Assembly: GCF_004193775.1 (NCBI RefSeq)
Contig: NC_041003.1
Span: 31,548,263 to 31,612,262, forward strand
Origin: Glycine soja
Taxonomy: Eukaryota > Streptophyta > Magnoliopsida > Fabales > Fabaceae
Direction: 5' to 3'
Length of the DNA: 64,000 bases
The position numbers and the translations under genes were made by a program. Below the pieces are notes generated by a model. It saw only the letters and a program-made list of their open reading frames with translations. It searched no databases and had not been told where the DNA came from. Shown here one piece after another: positions 23,701 to 34,769 of the stretch (position 1 is the stretch's first letter; the number at the start of each line of letters is the position of its first letter).

Positions 23701-25100
23701 TTGTCGAGCAATACTATGCAAATACTTGGGACAATTCGAAGGTTGTTGTTAGATGTCTCCAATGACTCATTATGATTTTCAAGTTTATGTCATTACTGTA
23801 AACAACAGTCACAATGCTAATAATATGGATAAATTTGATGTCCTTGTCTCTCATTCTCTCACAATTACATCTTTGCATATTTATTGAAGATTCACTAGAA
23901 TGTGCATGTATGTTGTTGGCTTGTTTGCTCAAATGACTTGCGCTCCTAAGTTGATCTCCAAGTGTGTTCAATCAGAAATTGCTTGTTCTATCGTTTGGTG
24001 GGGGTGCCAAAAATGACGAGTAAAGTTAAAAAAAATGTTTGACTAACTGTGTTTCAAATAAAAAATAAGAAGTACAGACATTCATGTGACCTCATTTTAT
24101 CATTCTTAAAAGTTGTCTTTTTGAGAGAAAAGTGAGTTGTCAAGACAAAAGTCGTTTGACTTAATCTATCAATTGAAAATCCTTTAAATATTTCTTGTCC
24201 TTGAAATTTCTTTTTCGAGAACCTACACAATTTTTTTCATTTCCTCTTGCTACAAGGTCATGACAAACGACAACAAGATATGCCTCCGAACCCTACACTG
24301 GGACAATGACAGGCACCATGCATGAGCCTCAAGCGAACCTATGGGTAGATTAGAAGTTCTCACCCGGTAGGTTAAAAACCCGAAAAGGCGGCCTAGGCAA
24401 AAATTAGGGTAGTAAAAAATAATAAAAAGAAGAAAGAATAAGAAGTGTGTTTATCAGATGTTTGGTCCCAAAATCCAAACTATAAAAGTATCTAGTCAAG
24501 TTTTGAAATGACACATGGCCATGTTTCAACATCCCAAACACTAATTTATCCCTTGCTACCTCCTCCAAGCCAAAACATATTTGTTTTCAAAAAACAACAC
24601 AAAAAAAACAAAAACAAAATAGAAACCCCGAGTAGGAAATACAGCTAAACCGACGGAAAGAGAAATGTAAACAACACATGCATGAAGTTGGGCAACAATG
24701 AAAAAGAAAAGATAATAAAATCCATCAAAGGTGAGTGAAAAAAAAGAGACAAAAGAAAATAAAATCTATGAAAGGCGAGTGAAGAAAAAAAAGAGAGACA
24801 AAAGATCTCCAAATTTTACAAGAAAGGCACAAAAGTGTAATAAAAGATTAATGTATAAAGAGAATAGGGTAGAGCCCAAACCAAAAGGTTGAAATGAATA
24901 AAAGTACAAGCAACGCTATTGAGGTTCTTACTCAATATAACCCTTAAAGACTCTTTGAGCCTCTCTGATCCTTTCTTTCATAACCCCCTTACCCCTGACC
25001 ACGTTACAAGCCCAATAAAGCCCATGTGGATCAAGGAATGACTAAGTTTGCTTTTAAGTTTCGATTCTGGAATGGAACCCGCACACACTTGTGATTGTTG

Positions 25101-25184
<84 letters not shown>

Positions 25185-26019
25185 AGAATCCTCAAGGTTT
25201 CACACTTGCACAATTGAGAAGAAAACTCATTCGACCAGGAGCTCCTGGAAAATGCCAAAAGACAATTGTTATAGTAGGGTACTTTTGATGTTAGTCGCTC
25301 ATGCAGACTCCTTAAGATTCCTTTTGAATTCAAGGGTGACCTTTGTTGCATAAATTCTTTCGGGATCAGCCCATGTCATCAAGTTTCAGCGGGATCAACA
25401 GACCCTTGGCATCACTCTATGACCTTAAATCAGGAAAGTTTCACTTGTTCATATACCAAAGTGTAACAATCCATTGCCATCCTTCAAAGGTGCATGCAAT
25501 TGGTTCCAAAGCCATACATTTTCTTGTTGTGCAGAATAATCAAAGTTTTTACACAAAAAAGAAAGGGACGAACCCTAGGATCAATATTTCAGTTCATTGA
25601 TTAAATGTCAAATGGTTAAACCAAAACTGTCAAGTGATTAAATCAAAACATACACTCTAAGGGAGTTCCCGAAGTGATTTCCAAACAATAGGATGAGGTT
25701 GCATAAGTTATCACGTCTTTTAGAAAGAGACAATCAATCCGTGTTTTTTTCACACAAAAAAAAGAAGAAAAAAAGAAAAAAGAAAACAAAATTAAGATCA
25801 CCAAAAGAGGAAAGAATGTCATGAACATTACACAATTTTTCATTGCATTGCATTGTTGCATACAAAATCTGCATTTACTTCATTTTAGGGTGAAGTCTGC
25901 ATGTCCATGCATTCCAAAACTCATGTTTCACATCAGGCTATGAGTCCATAGATTTCTCATTATATACCAATTTCCAAAATCCAATTGCATGATTCATAGG
26001 ACTCAACGTCCTTTGGTTT
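23701..26019 (+). other. Gypsy element 3' noncoding region where pol would lie
   Basis: No pol motif is seen in either strand. Around 24330-24420 there is a stretch with TCACCCGGTAGGTTAAAAAC and CGAAAAGGCGGCCTAGGC, which I associate with the 3' noncoding part of Ogre-like elements. At 24710-24800 short purine-rich units containing AAGGTGAGTGAA or AAGGCGAGTGAA repeat. An AT microsatellite lies at 25104-25182. The frames overlapping that microsatellite are artefacts. Confidence 0.55.
25104..25182. repeat. (AT)n microsatellite, 79 bp
   Basis: An uninterrupted AT dinucleotide run of about 39 units inside the gypsy element's 3' noncoding region. Purity suggests recent expansion and length polymorphism. 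Confidence 0.95.
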
Positions 26020-27250
26020 ATGTTTCAAAAGACTACAATGTCTTTTGTTTTATGATTCCAAGACTACAATGTCTTTTGTTTTATGATTCCAAGACTACAA
26101 TGTCTTTTGCTGTATGATTTCAAAGACTACAATATCTTCAGTCTTTTACGCTTTCAAAGACTACAATGTCTTTAGTCTTTTAAGCTTTCGAAGACTTTAA
26201 TGTCTTCAGTCTTTTACATTTTCAAAGACTACAATGTCTTTAAATTTTTACATTTTCAAAGACTATGATGTCTTCAGTCTTATACATTTTCAAAGACTTC
26301 AATGTCTTCAGTTTTTTACGCTTTCAAATACTACAATGTCTTCAGTCTTTTACGATTTCAAAGACTACAATGTCCTGAGTCTTTTACACTTTCAAAGACT
26401 TCAATGTCTTTTGTCTTTTACGCTTTCAAAAACTACAATTTCGTTTATTTTATGATTCCAAGACTACAATGTCTTTTGCTTCATGATTTCAAAAACTTCA
26501 ATGTCTTCAGTCTTTTATGCTTTCAAAGACTTCAATGTCTTCAGTCTTTTACATTTTCAATGACTACAATGTCTTCGGTCTTTTACATTTTCAAAGACTT
26601 TAATGTCTTCAGGATTTTACATTTTCAAAGACTTCAATGTCTTTTGTCTTTTATGCTTTCAAAGACTACAATGTCTTCTGTTTTATGATTCCAAGACTAC
26701 AATGTCTTTTGCTTCATGATTTCAGAGACTTCAATGTCTTCAGTCTTTTACGCTTTCAAAGACTTCAATGTCTTCAGTCTTTTACATTTTCAATGACTAC
26801 AATGTCTTTAGTCTTTTACATTTTCAAAGACTTTAATGTCTTCAGGCTTTTACATTTTCAAAGACTTCAATGTCTTTTGTCTTTTATGCTTTCAAAGACT
26901 ACAATGTCTTCTGTTTTATGATTCCAAGACTACAATGTCTTTTGCTTTATGATTTCAAAGACTACAATGTCTTTAATCTTTTACGCTTTCAAAGACTACA
27001 ATGTCTTTAGTCTTTTACGCTTTCAAAGACTACAATGTCTTCAGTCTTTTATATTTTCAAAGACTTCAATATCTTCTGCTTTATGTTTTACAAGACTACA
27101 ATTTCTTCTATTTGATGCTTTCAAGACTTCAATGTCCTTTACTTTTATGCTCTACAGGACTTCAATGTCCTCCATTTTATGTTTTATAGGAGTGCAAGGT
27201 CCTTTGTTTGGTGTATATGACTTCAATGTCCTTTTGTTTTTTCGGTTTCA
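26020..27250. repeat. 34-bp tandem array with higher-order structure inside the gypsy element
   Basis: The basic unit is 34 bp, of the form TTTCAAAGACTACAATGTCT followed by TCAGTCTTTTACGC, with ACTACAATG alternating with ACTTCAATG. About 35 units are visible, the outermost ones diverged. A higher-order period of about 233 bp is evident: the block starting TCATGATTTC at 26481 recurs at 26714 with the same succession of variants. The long frames across it are translation artefacts of the repeat. Tandem repeats between the coding region and the 3' LTR are known in Tat/Ogre-like elements. Confidence 0.9.
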
Positions 27251-27366
27251 ATTCATTTGTTTTCTCTAGCGTCTGGTTTTGAATAGCATGATCGCTCGTA
27301 TGAAATTAGGGACCTTATCTTTACTTACCTTTTATTTTCAATAAAAGATAAGTAAAGAGGGGCAAC

Positions 27367-28628
27367 TGTCAGACCCTAATTTCATCTGGGGAATGTTTTT
27401 ATCGTTCAACACCGATTGCAACACAAGGTCGAGGGATCGCTCAAATTGATTGTCGGATCTAGAAACAAAAACCACAAGGAAATGGGAAAAATGGTCATTT
27501 TCTGGAAGTTTTTGGACCTTTGCCCGCCCAGGCTAGCATCTGGCTGGCCTGGGCCATGAAATATTTTCATCCTTAAGCAACCAGCTCTCCTGAGCGAGTT
27601 AATACCTTCAGGATTAAGCAACCAACTCACCTAAGCAAGCTGCCCCTACCCCAAATGGCTTTTTCTATAAATAGCCATGCAGGGGAATGGTTTTGGGGGT
27701 TTAGAAGTTTTAGAGAGGAAGAAAAACAAAGGGAGAGGAAGGAAAAAGAAGAAAAGTGAAGCCGAGACCCTTCCGAATCGCAACCGAGGATCATTCCCTA
27801 TGTCGCTTCTCTTGCTAGCCTTGTACCATGTGCAACAGCCGGTTAGTTCTTCTTTCTTTTCCTTTCTTTTCTTAAGAGTTGAATGTCATCCATGTACCCT
27901 TTTGGGTCCTCTCTGATATTATGTATGTATTCATCTTCTCCCCTTTATCGTTGGTAATTTCATTTCATTTGTAAGGTTTAATTCTAGCCGATCACCGGTG
28001 TCGTGGAGTCATTTTCTTTTCTTTTATAAGACAAGAAACTAGTAAACAAAATAAAAAACAAATAAAGGAAATCAATTCACAACCAAACTTCTCTTTATCA
28101 AATATCACTTGAGATCGTTTCAAGGTCCAACGCCTTAATGACTCTTTGTTCACAAATAAAATAAATCTTTCAAAAAAACATAAAATCAATTTAACACACA
28201 AATATTCAAACTTAAAAAATTACGTAGATCTGATTTCCTCATCGCACCTAGGGACATATAGGAGCAAGGGCAACACCCTTGTCGACTCGGAAAAAATAAA
28301 TAATAATAATAATAATAATATAATGTAATAAAAGCAATTCACCGCTCTTAGGAAAATAAATAATTTTAAAGTCATGTTGTGCGCACTCGATTAATGGCTG
28401 TCGTCTCTTGTGACGGGCACGTGAGGTGCTAATACCTTCCCCATGTGTAAACAACTCCCGAACCCTTATTTTTTAAATTTACAAACCTCTTTTTTGGTTT
28501 TTCTAACGTTTCCCTCGAATAAACATTGGTGGTGACTCCACTCGTTTTCTCCCTAGGAGACGAACATGCTTTTATGTTATGAATTTTTATCTTGCTTTCA
28601 TCATCCCGTCCTGAGGTAGGTTGCGATA
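27367..28628 (+). repeat. 3' LTR of the gag-only gypsy element (full length)
   Basis: TGTCAGACCCTAATTTCATC to GGTAGGTTGCGATA, 1262 bp, with the TATA box CTATAAATAG near 27665-27674. It contains an extra piece (about 27808-28372) not found in the 5' LTR, ending with a polymorphic AAT run (28305-28320), and a local duplication of the GTTAATACCTTCAGGATTAAGC segment (about 27598-27640). The terminal CA has become TA. Confidence 0.85.
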
Positions 28629-29508
28629 ATGGGAAGCCAAAAGCAAATTTCACTCTAACTGCAAACCAAACAACGTTAGTTTTCCAATGGATAAAATAAC
28701 TAAGAATGCCAGATGGTTATTCTTCCAACTTGGCAAGATGTGCCAATGTTGACAAGGGAATCATGCATGGGATGAAAAGCCATGATTGTCATGTATTCAT
28801 AGAGTGTTTACTTCCCATTGCTTTTAGCTCATTGTCGCTGCATGTCTTAAATCCACTTATTAAAATAAGTCATTTCTTCAAAGATTTGTGTTCTATAACT
28901 TTGATGAAGGATGACCTGAGTAGAATGGAACAAAATATTCCATTCATTTTGTGCAAGTTAGAGAGAATATTCCACCTTGGTTTTTTTTATTCAATGGAAC
29001 ATCTGTCTATTCATTTGCATATGAAGCTAGACTTGGTGGACCAGCCCAATATAGATGGATGTATCCATCTGAAAGGTAACAAAATGATTATTGAATTTTA
29101 TTTAAAATTCATTTGTTTAATGGTCATCAATCATGACTTGGTTTTGATTAAAATTTGTATATTCATGGGCGATTCTAAACAAGCAATGAAAAATAATGTC
29201 AAGGTTGAAGTATTCTTTGCACGTCTTACATACATCGTGAGACAACTCATTTTTGTTCTCATTATTTCAACAACTTTACGTTGTTGTCGCGCAATATTTG
29301 GAATCAAATTGCAATGAAACTAAAAGGCATCCACCAATGTTATCAGTGTTTGACCAATAAGTTCATTCTTCTAAGAAGGAGTTAATTCACTGGTTAACTG
29401 ATGAAGAGAAAGACTCAGCCCATGTTCATGTGTTGATTAACTGTGTCGAAGTTAAGCCATAGCTTGAGTAAGTTGGACCATCTAAGCCCTTTGAATTTCA
29501 ATAATTAT

Positions 29509-30642
29509 TGTTGGACAAGTGGCCTCAATAACTTAAAGGGGGGGTGAATTAAGTTTCAAAATTTTCCCACTAACAAACTTTAACCCCCTTTTAAATGATA
29601 GGCTCATAATGCAGAAGAAGAAGCAGCAATCAATTTAATAATGTTCTTTAAACATGTAAGACAAAATTGATTGCAATAACATAAATGAGATAAGGGAAGA
29701 GAGAAATGCAAACTCGATTTATACTGGTTCGGCCACTTCCCATGCCTACATCCAGTCCTCAAGCAACCCACTTGAGATTTTTACTATCTCTGTAAATTCT
29801 TTATAGACTCTGAACACACCTTAGGATCCCTCACCCTTATGATCAAGATTCTCCAAGAGACAACCAGTCTCTTGATTACAATTCTCACAATCCAAGAGAC
29901 AACCTGTCTCTTGATTATAGCTGACTTTCTGAGATGAACAGAAAGATTTCTCTCCTTTAGAGTGGATGATACAAATTGAAGTTCCTAGAGGAATTTCTCT
30001 CTTTTAGAAATGATAATACAATTTGAAGTTCCTGGATGAATTCTCAATAGATTTGCAAGTCTTTGCCCAAGAGTTGTTGAGAGAGCATTTGGCAATTAAG
30101 TTCTCTTAGAATATCTCTTTCTCTTGCTTTTCGAAGTCAGACACACATATATATAGGCCCTTCGTGCCTTTTCCAAATAGTTTGAAGAGATGTGTCTTTT
30201 CAAAAAGCTTTTTCTGAAATTCTTCATTGGTAATCGATTACAGGTTTCTGGTAATCGATTACATAGTTATATTTTGAAGGGTCATGACTTTTCAAAGTGT
30301 TTTCTGAAGTGTCGTTGCTGGTAATCAATTACAAACATCTGGTATATGATTCAAAATTCAAATTCAAAACCCTTTTTAAAAGCTGTTTTTCAAAATTGTC
30401 TCCTGGTAATCGATTACACTGCCTGGTAATCAATTACCAGAGCCTGGATCTCTTGGAAACACTTGTTCTGAGGAAAAAGCTTGATCTTGAATTAATCTTG
30501 AAGCAATGCTTGTTTGTTGAAGAAACCTTATATTAATCTTGAAGCAATGCTTAACCTTTGAATGTTTGTTGAAGTAATCTTGAAAGCAACCTTGTTTGAT
30601 TATTCTTTGGCATCATCAAAATAATGTATTCATACATTCACA
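29509..30642 (-). mobile_element. Solo LTR 2 of the TAATCGATTA copia-type family
   Basis: The left edge TGTTGGACAAGTGGCCTC and the right edge CATACATTCACA (30631-30642) are bordered by a perfect 5-bp target duplication ATTAT (29504-29508 and 30643-30647). CACTA-2B has the uninserted sequence AATAATTATTGTT at about 50589-50601. A minus-strand TATA box is near 30150-30160 (TATATATA). U5 contains the complement of the conserved segment with GGACTGGATGTAGGCA (29743-29760). The absence of an internal region and the intact flanks indicate LTR-LTR recombination after insertion. Confidence 0.92.
30228..30440 (-). promoter_or_regulatory. Three doublets of TAATCGATTA palindrome in solo LTR 2
   Basis: Centres are at 30235.5/30256.5, 30326.5/about 30346.5 (both members mutated) and 30411.5/30431.5, with spacing of 20-21 bp. 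They lie about 80-280 bp upstream of the minus-strand TATA box near 30155. The middle doublet has decayed to AATCAATT and TATATGAT, showing that this copy is older or unselected. Confidence 0.55.
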
Positions 30643-31181
30643 ATTATTGTTGTCAATTGCATTATACTCCAAAAATGACATGTCATACATTATATTTGGA
30701 CAGTTCATTCTTGCAATCCCAATCAAATGCCTTTAATCGTAATCTACATGTAGATTTTCCTACTTGGTTCTAGGAACAAGTATGTATGTTATAGTTTTTT
30801 TTTGTTGCTATTTTATGGTAAATAAAATATAATTGTTCATACTCTTTATATTCATAGGTTATAAATGAGCCTATAAAGGTGAGAAACCAACACTTAAAGG
30901 ATTTATCATATGGTCCTATGAGTTACGTTCAAGAATGACACACATACTTTGTCAATGGATACAAATTTCATAGTCAAGCATGAAATAAGGGGAAGAAAAT
31001 GATAAATAGTGAGGTTCACATAAAGGGCCTTACAAAAGGAGGTGCAGATGATTTTTATGGGGTCATTCAACATATATATGAGCTAGAGTACAATACTACA
31101 AGTTATCCTAAGTGAGTAGTATTATTTTATTGTCAATGGTTTGATCCAACGAGTAGAGGAACAAGAGTTGGTCCTAAATAT

Positions 31182-32149
31182 TGTAGAAAGCAAAGACTTT
31201 GGCTTTGTCTTTGATGTTTTGATGATGATCGTGATGATTTGATGAAAATGCGCTTCTCAAGTTTAATTCAAGACAATGATTCAAGAATACAAGATACTAC
31301 ATCAAGAAGATCTCTAGTATTTTAGGAAGGGAATTCCTAATTGAAATAAGCAAAAGGTTTGGCCAAGAAATTTAAGTTAAAAAGTCTTTTTCAAGAGATT
31401 TACTCTCTGGTAATCGATTACCAGAGGATGTAATCGATTACCAGTGGCCAAAATAGTTTACAACAACTATTAAAAATTTGAATTCAAATCTTACACTGAG
31501 TAATCGATTACACAATAGTGGTAATCGATTACCAGCAGTTAATAAACGTTTTAATTCAAATTTTAAAGCCTGTAATCGATTACACAAATCTTGTAATCGA
31601 TTACCAGAGGAGATTTTCATAAAATTATTTCCAAGAGTCACATCTTTTCAAATGGTTTTTACATGGCCACCAAAGGTCTATTTATATGTGACTTGGAACA
31701 CGAATTTGCAGAGAGTTTTTCATAACAAAAAGTCTTATTCTCTCAAGAGCAAAAACATTTTATCCTCTTAAGAATTCCTTGGCCAATACACTTGCAATTC
31801 AATCTGAACACAAAGGAAGGATTGTCCATGGGTGTTCAGAACTTGTAAAGGGATTTTACAAGATAGTGAAACTCTCAAGTGGGTTGCTTGAGGACTGGAC
31901 GTAGGCACAAGGGTGTGGCCGAACCAGTATAAATTTGAGTTTGCACTTTCTCTTCCCTTAAACTCTTTTATTTATTATTGCTTTGCATTTATATTCAGAT
32001 TGTTTTATTTAAATCATTATTTAAGAGTTCATTTTTAAGGGAATTTGTAACTTGCATTGAAATTAAAATAGAATTTTAATTGGGGAAATAGTTTGCAATA
32101 TCTTAATTCAACCCCCCTTCTTAAGATATCTGAGGCCACTTGTCTAACA
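31182..32149 (+). repeat. 5' LTR of the copia fragment
   Basis: TGTAGAAAGCAAAGACTTTG to GAGGCCACTTGTCTAACA, 968 bp. The TATA-like box CTATTTATATG is at 31679-31689. U5 holds the segment GGACTGGACGTAGGCA and CGAACCAGTATAAA shared with the other LTRs of this family. The 3' edge is fixed by the primer-binding site two bases further on. Confidence 0.88.
31408..31606 (+). promoter_or_regulatory. Three doublets of TAATCGATTA palindrome in the copia LTR
   Basis: Centres are at 31415.5/31435.5, 31505.5/31526.5 and 31577.5/31598.5, with spacing of 20, 21 and 21 bp. They lie roughly 80-265 bp upstream of the TATA-like box at 31679. All six cores TAATCGATTA are intact, making this the best preserved set in the window along with solo LTR 1. 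Confidence 0.6.
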
Positions 32150-32151
32150 AG

Positions 32152-32163
32152 TGGTATCAGAGC
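32152..32163 (+). promoter_or_regulatory. Primer-binding site complementary to initiator Met tRNA
   Basis: TGGTATCAGAGC lies two bases after the LTR end, the standard plant copia primer-binding site. It fixes LTR 3' edge and element orientation. Confidence 0.92.
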
Positions 32164-32199
32164 TTCATTCTTGTATAAAGTTTAGAAGCTTCAAGAATA

Positions 32200-34374
32200 A
32201 TGGCCTCAGCAAACTTCTTATTTCCAAAAGGAAATTCAATCAATAGACCTCCAATCTTTAATGGAGAGGGTTACCACTACTGGAAAACCCGAATGCAAAT
32301 TTTCATTGAGGCAATAGACTTAAACATTTGGAAAGCCATAGAAATAGGACCTTATATACCCACCACAGTAGAAAGAACCACAATAGATGGAAGCACAACA
32401 AGTGGAAGCACAACAATAGAAAAACCTAGAGATAGATGGTCTAAAGAAGATTGAAGACGAGTACAATATAATTTTAAAAGCCAAAAACATAATTACATCT
32501 GCCCTGGGAATGGACGAATATTTTAGGGTTTCAAATTGTAAGAGTGCTAAGGAAATGTGGGACACTCTACAAGTAACACATGAAGGCACAATAGATGTTA
32601 AAAGATCTAGGATAAACACATTAACTCATGAATATGAACTATTTTGGATGAATGCAAATGAAAGCATACAAGACATGCAAAAGAGGTTCACACATATAGT
32701 AAATCATCTTGCAGCTTTAGGGAAAGATTTTCAAAATGAAGATCTCATAAACAAAGTATTAAGATGTTTAAGCAGAGAATGGCAACCAAAAGTAAGATGT
32801 TTAAGCAGAGAATGGCAACCAAAAGTAACAGCCATTTCTGAATCAAGAGATTTATCTAACATGACTCTTGCTAGTCTATTTGGAAAGTTACAGGAACACA
32901 AAATGGAATTGTTGAGATTAAATCAACATGAAGAAAATGACAAGAAAAAGAAGGGAATTGCTCTTAAAGCCTCATCTTCAATCCAAGAAGAAAGTGATAA
33001 GGAAATTGATCTAGATGAAGATGATGATCTTAGCCTTTTTGTAAAAAGGTTCAACAAGTTTCTGAAAATCAAAGGAAGTCAAAGGCGACCAAATTTTAAA
33101 TCTAAAAGAAGGACAGAAGTTTCATCTTCTACTTCAAAATGCTTTGAATGTAATCAACCTGGACATCTGAGGGTTAATTGTCCTATCTTCAAGAAAAAGA
33201 TGGAGAAATCTGAAAAGAAAAATTTTAGTGAAAAGAAAATTAAGAAGGCTTACATCACATGGGATGACAATGATATGGAATCATTTGAAGATTCAAAAAA
33301 TGAAGAAATAAACCTCTGTTTAATGGCTAAAAGTTATGAAAGCGATGAAGAGGTAACATCTTCAAATAACTTATCCATTTCTTTTGATGAATTACAAGAT
33401 GCATTTGCTGATTTGCATAAAGAGTCAATCAAACTTGCAAAGTTAGTTTCATCTTCTAAGAAAACAATTTCAGATTTAGAAAATGAAATTTCAAAATTAA
33501 ACAAAGAATTAGATCATCTTAGAACTGAAGTCTCAATTTCTAAATCAAATGAAAAAGTTTATATCTCTACTATTTTTGACAAGAAAATATCTGATTCTTG
33601 TAGTTGTTGTGGAAAATATGAAAAAAGAAATTAAAGATTTGAAAAACTCACTTGCAAAACTTTCTATTAGTAAAAATAATTTAGATGTCATATTAGGAAA
33701 ACAAAGATGTGTCTCTAATAAGGCTGGAATAGGATATAAACCTGAAAAACAACAAAAATTTCATAAAAACCTCTTCGCTTCCACACAAAAATATAATTTT
33801 AGTTCTATCACTTGTTTTTATTGTGGAAGAAAAGGGCATAGCACATCTACATGTTATTTTAAGAAAAACTACAACAACATTAAAATGATATGGGTCCCAA
33901 AAGGATCTTCAGTCTACACTAACACACAAGGACCCAATAAAGTTTGGGTACCTAAGTCAAAAACTTGATCATGTAGCTATCTTTGAGGAAGAAATGGTAC
34001 ATAGATAACAGATGTTCAAAACATATGACTGGAGATGCATCAAAGTTTACATATATCTCTTCCAAGAAAAGTGGGCATGTAACTTATGGTGACAACAACA
34101 AAGGTAGAATCCTTGGAGTTGATAAAATAGGTACAAATTCTTCAAACTCCATTGAAAATGTTCTACTTGTAGAAGGTCTTAAGCACAACCTACTTAGTGT
34201 TAGTCAATTATGTGACAAAGGCTATCTAGTATCATTTGATTCTCAAAAATGTCTTATAGAACATAAGCATGACACCAATATAAAGCATATAGGATATAGA
34301 GTCAACAATGTATATATGATTGACTTAAGCCTAAAACTAGATAACAATCATTGTTTTCTTAGCAAAGATGATGA
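32200..34374 (+). pseudogene. Copia gag-protease polyprotein remnant
   Basis: Start ATG is at 32200 (MASANFLFPKGNSINRPPIF), 50 bp after the LTR. Gag core residues include YHYWKTRMQIFIEA; a frameshift near 32455 leads to the next frame with SAKEMWDTLQVTHEGT and ESIQDMQKRFTHIVNHLAAL (UBN2-type gag). A 33-bp in-frame duplication (32761-32793, 32794-32826) repeats RCLSREWQPKV. The zinc knuckle CFECNQPGHLRVNC (CX2CX4HX4C) is at about 33143-33184, then a coiled-coil-like region. After a frameshift near 33630 comes a second knuckle, CFYCGRKGHSTSTC. The protease segment begins KKWYIDNRCSKHMTGD, in which the catalytic DSG is replaced by DNR. A pre-integrase-like piece (LLSVSQLCDKGYLVSFDSQK) ends near 34260, and the copia sequence stops near 34374. 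Confidence 0.85.
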
Positions 34375-34577
34375 TACATGTCAACGAAGTCATTGAAGTT
34401 GAAGGTATTTTTAGATTGCAAGATTTAAGAGGTGGTGTTGAAGAAGTAGACCCTGCTAATCTGTTGACAAACGAAGAAGAATCAAATCATTTGAATGGAG
34501 AATGAAACAATATTGAACAAGACAATGAAGGAGAATTAGTAGATGATTTTGAAGTTTACAATTCTGAAGAGGATTAG

Positions 34578-34769
34578 ACATTGATGTTTGTTAGTCTGTT
34601 ATAATGTTTTTTATTAGTGACATCTTTGTTTTGTTGTAATACTTGAACACTTTATTAGTGTATTTTATTTTTGGTGTAAAATGGAATTTTGTTAGTTATG
34701 TAATTTTAATTCATCCCAATATTGTATTTGATTAATTATTTGTAATATTATTTTTCTATATATAGATAT
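34578..34769 (+). other. CACTA-2A spacer between the two transposase genes
   Basis: AT-rich spacer, closely matching 51536-51700 in CACTA-2B, including ATTCATCCCAATATT and the TATATATAGATATCTCATCAG motif that precedes the second gene. It may hold the terminator of TNP2 and the intron or promoter of the second gene; no sharper signal is visible. Confidence 0.5.

Larger units (their letters stand above)
19811..28628 (+). mobile_element. Gag-only Ty3/gypsy retrotransposon (Tat/Ogre-like), inserted in CACTA-2A TNP2
   Basis: It is bounded by related LTRs (19811-20469 and 27367-28628), starting TGTCAGACCC and ending TTGCGACA or TTGCGATA. The flanking 5-mers ATGAG (19806-19810) and ATGGG (28629-28633) are a target duplication with one change; CACTA-2B has ATGGG at the same place (about 50423). 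The interior holds only a gag-like frame (about 21960-23700) and a 34-bp tandem array (26020-27250). I see no protease, RT, RNase H or integrase motifs, so it is non-autonomous. A purine-rich stretch (AGTAAAGAGGGGCAA, 27351-27365) immediately before the 3' LTR fits a polypurine tract. The gag resembles Tat/Ogre-type elements; lineage is inferred. Confidence 0.85.
31182..34377 (+). mobile_element. Ty1/copia retrotransposon fragment: 5' LTR, PBS, gag, start of protease region
   Basis: The 5' LTR (31182-32149) is followed by a tRNA-iMet primer-binding site (32152-32163) and gag-protease sequence to about 34374. It then fuses directly to CACTA-2A C-terminal sequence at ACATGTCAACGAAG (34376 onward). 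Integrase, RT, RNase H and the 3' LTR are missing. CACTA-2B shows that about 200 bp of host CACTA sequence was lost at the same junction, so a single deletion removed the 3' part of the copia together with adjacent DNA. No target duplication can therefore be seen. Confidence 0.88.
18020..34577 (+). pseudogene. TNP2-like transposase of CACTA-2A, split by three insertions
   Basis: The first block (18020-19810) carries the N-terminal transposase-associated region (SLKESFVEGIEQFVCKASQQ, then EDRVVKVHLYKNGFKPNYWI) and the TNP2 body (RRKELELNLG and upstream). The usual NLDVMHIEKN is changed to NLDAMQINKN at about 19655-19684. After the gypsy insertion, 28634-29503 carries the DUF4218-type region (GMKSHDCHVFIECLLPIA, FILCKLERIFHLGFF). 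After the solo LTR, 30648-31181 carries EYNTTSYPK-type sequence, and the C-terminus 34378-34577 ends at TAG 34575-34577. In-frame stops and frameshifts occur near 18215, 18893 and 28702. The piece equivalent to about 51108-51310 of CACTA-2B is absent, lost together with the end of the copia element. It is inactive. Confidence 0.8.

Noticed and set aside
25031..25353. Frames with runs of alternating Tyr and Ile on both strands
   Set aside because: Produced by the (AT)n microsatellite.
26020..27250. A repeat array resembling a CRISPR array and several overlapping 70-130 aa frames rich in repeated SLLRFQRLQC-type words
   Set aside because: Repeats are contiguous 34-bp units without unique spacers, in a plant retroelement; the frames are translations of the tandem repeat.
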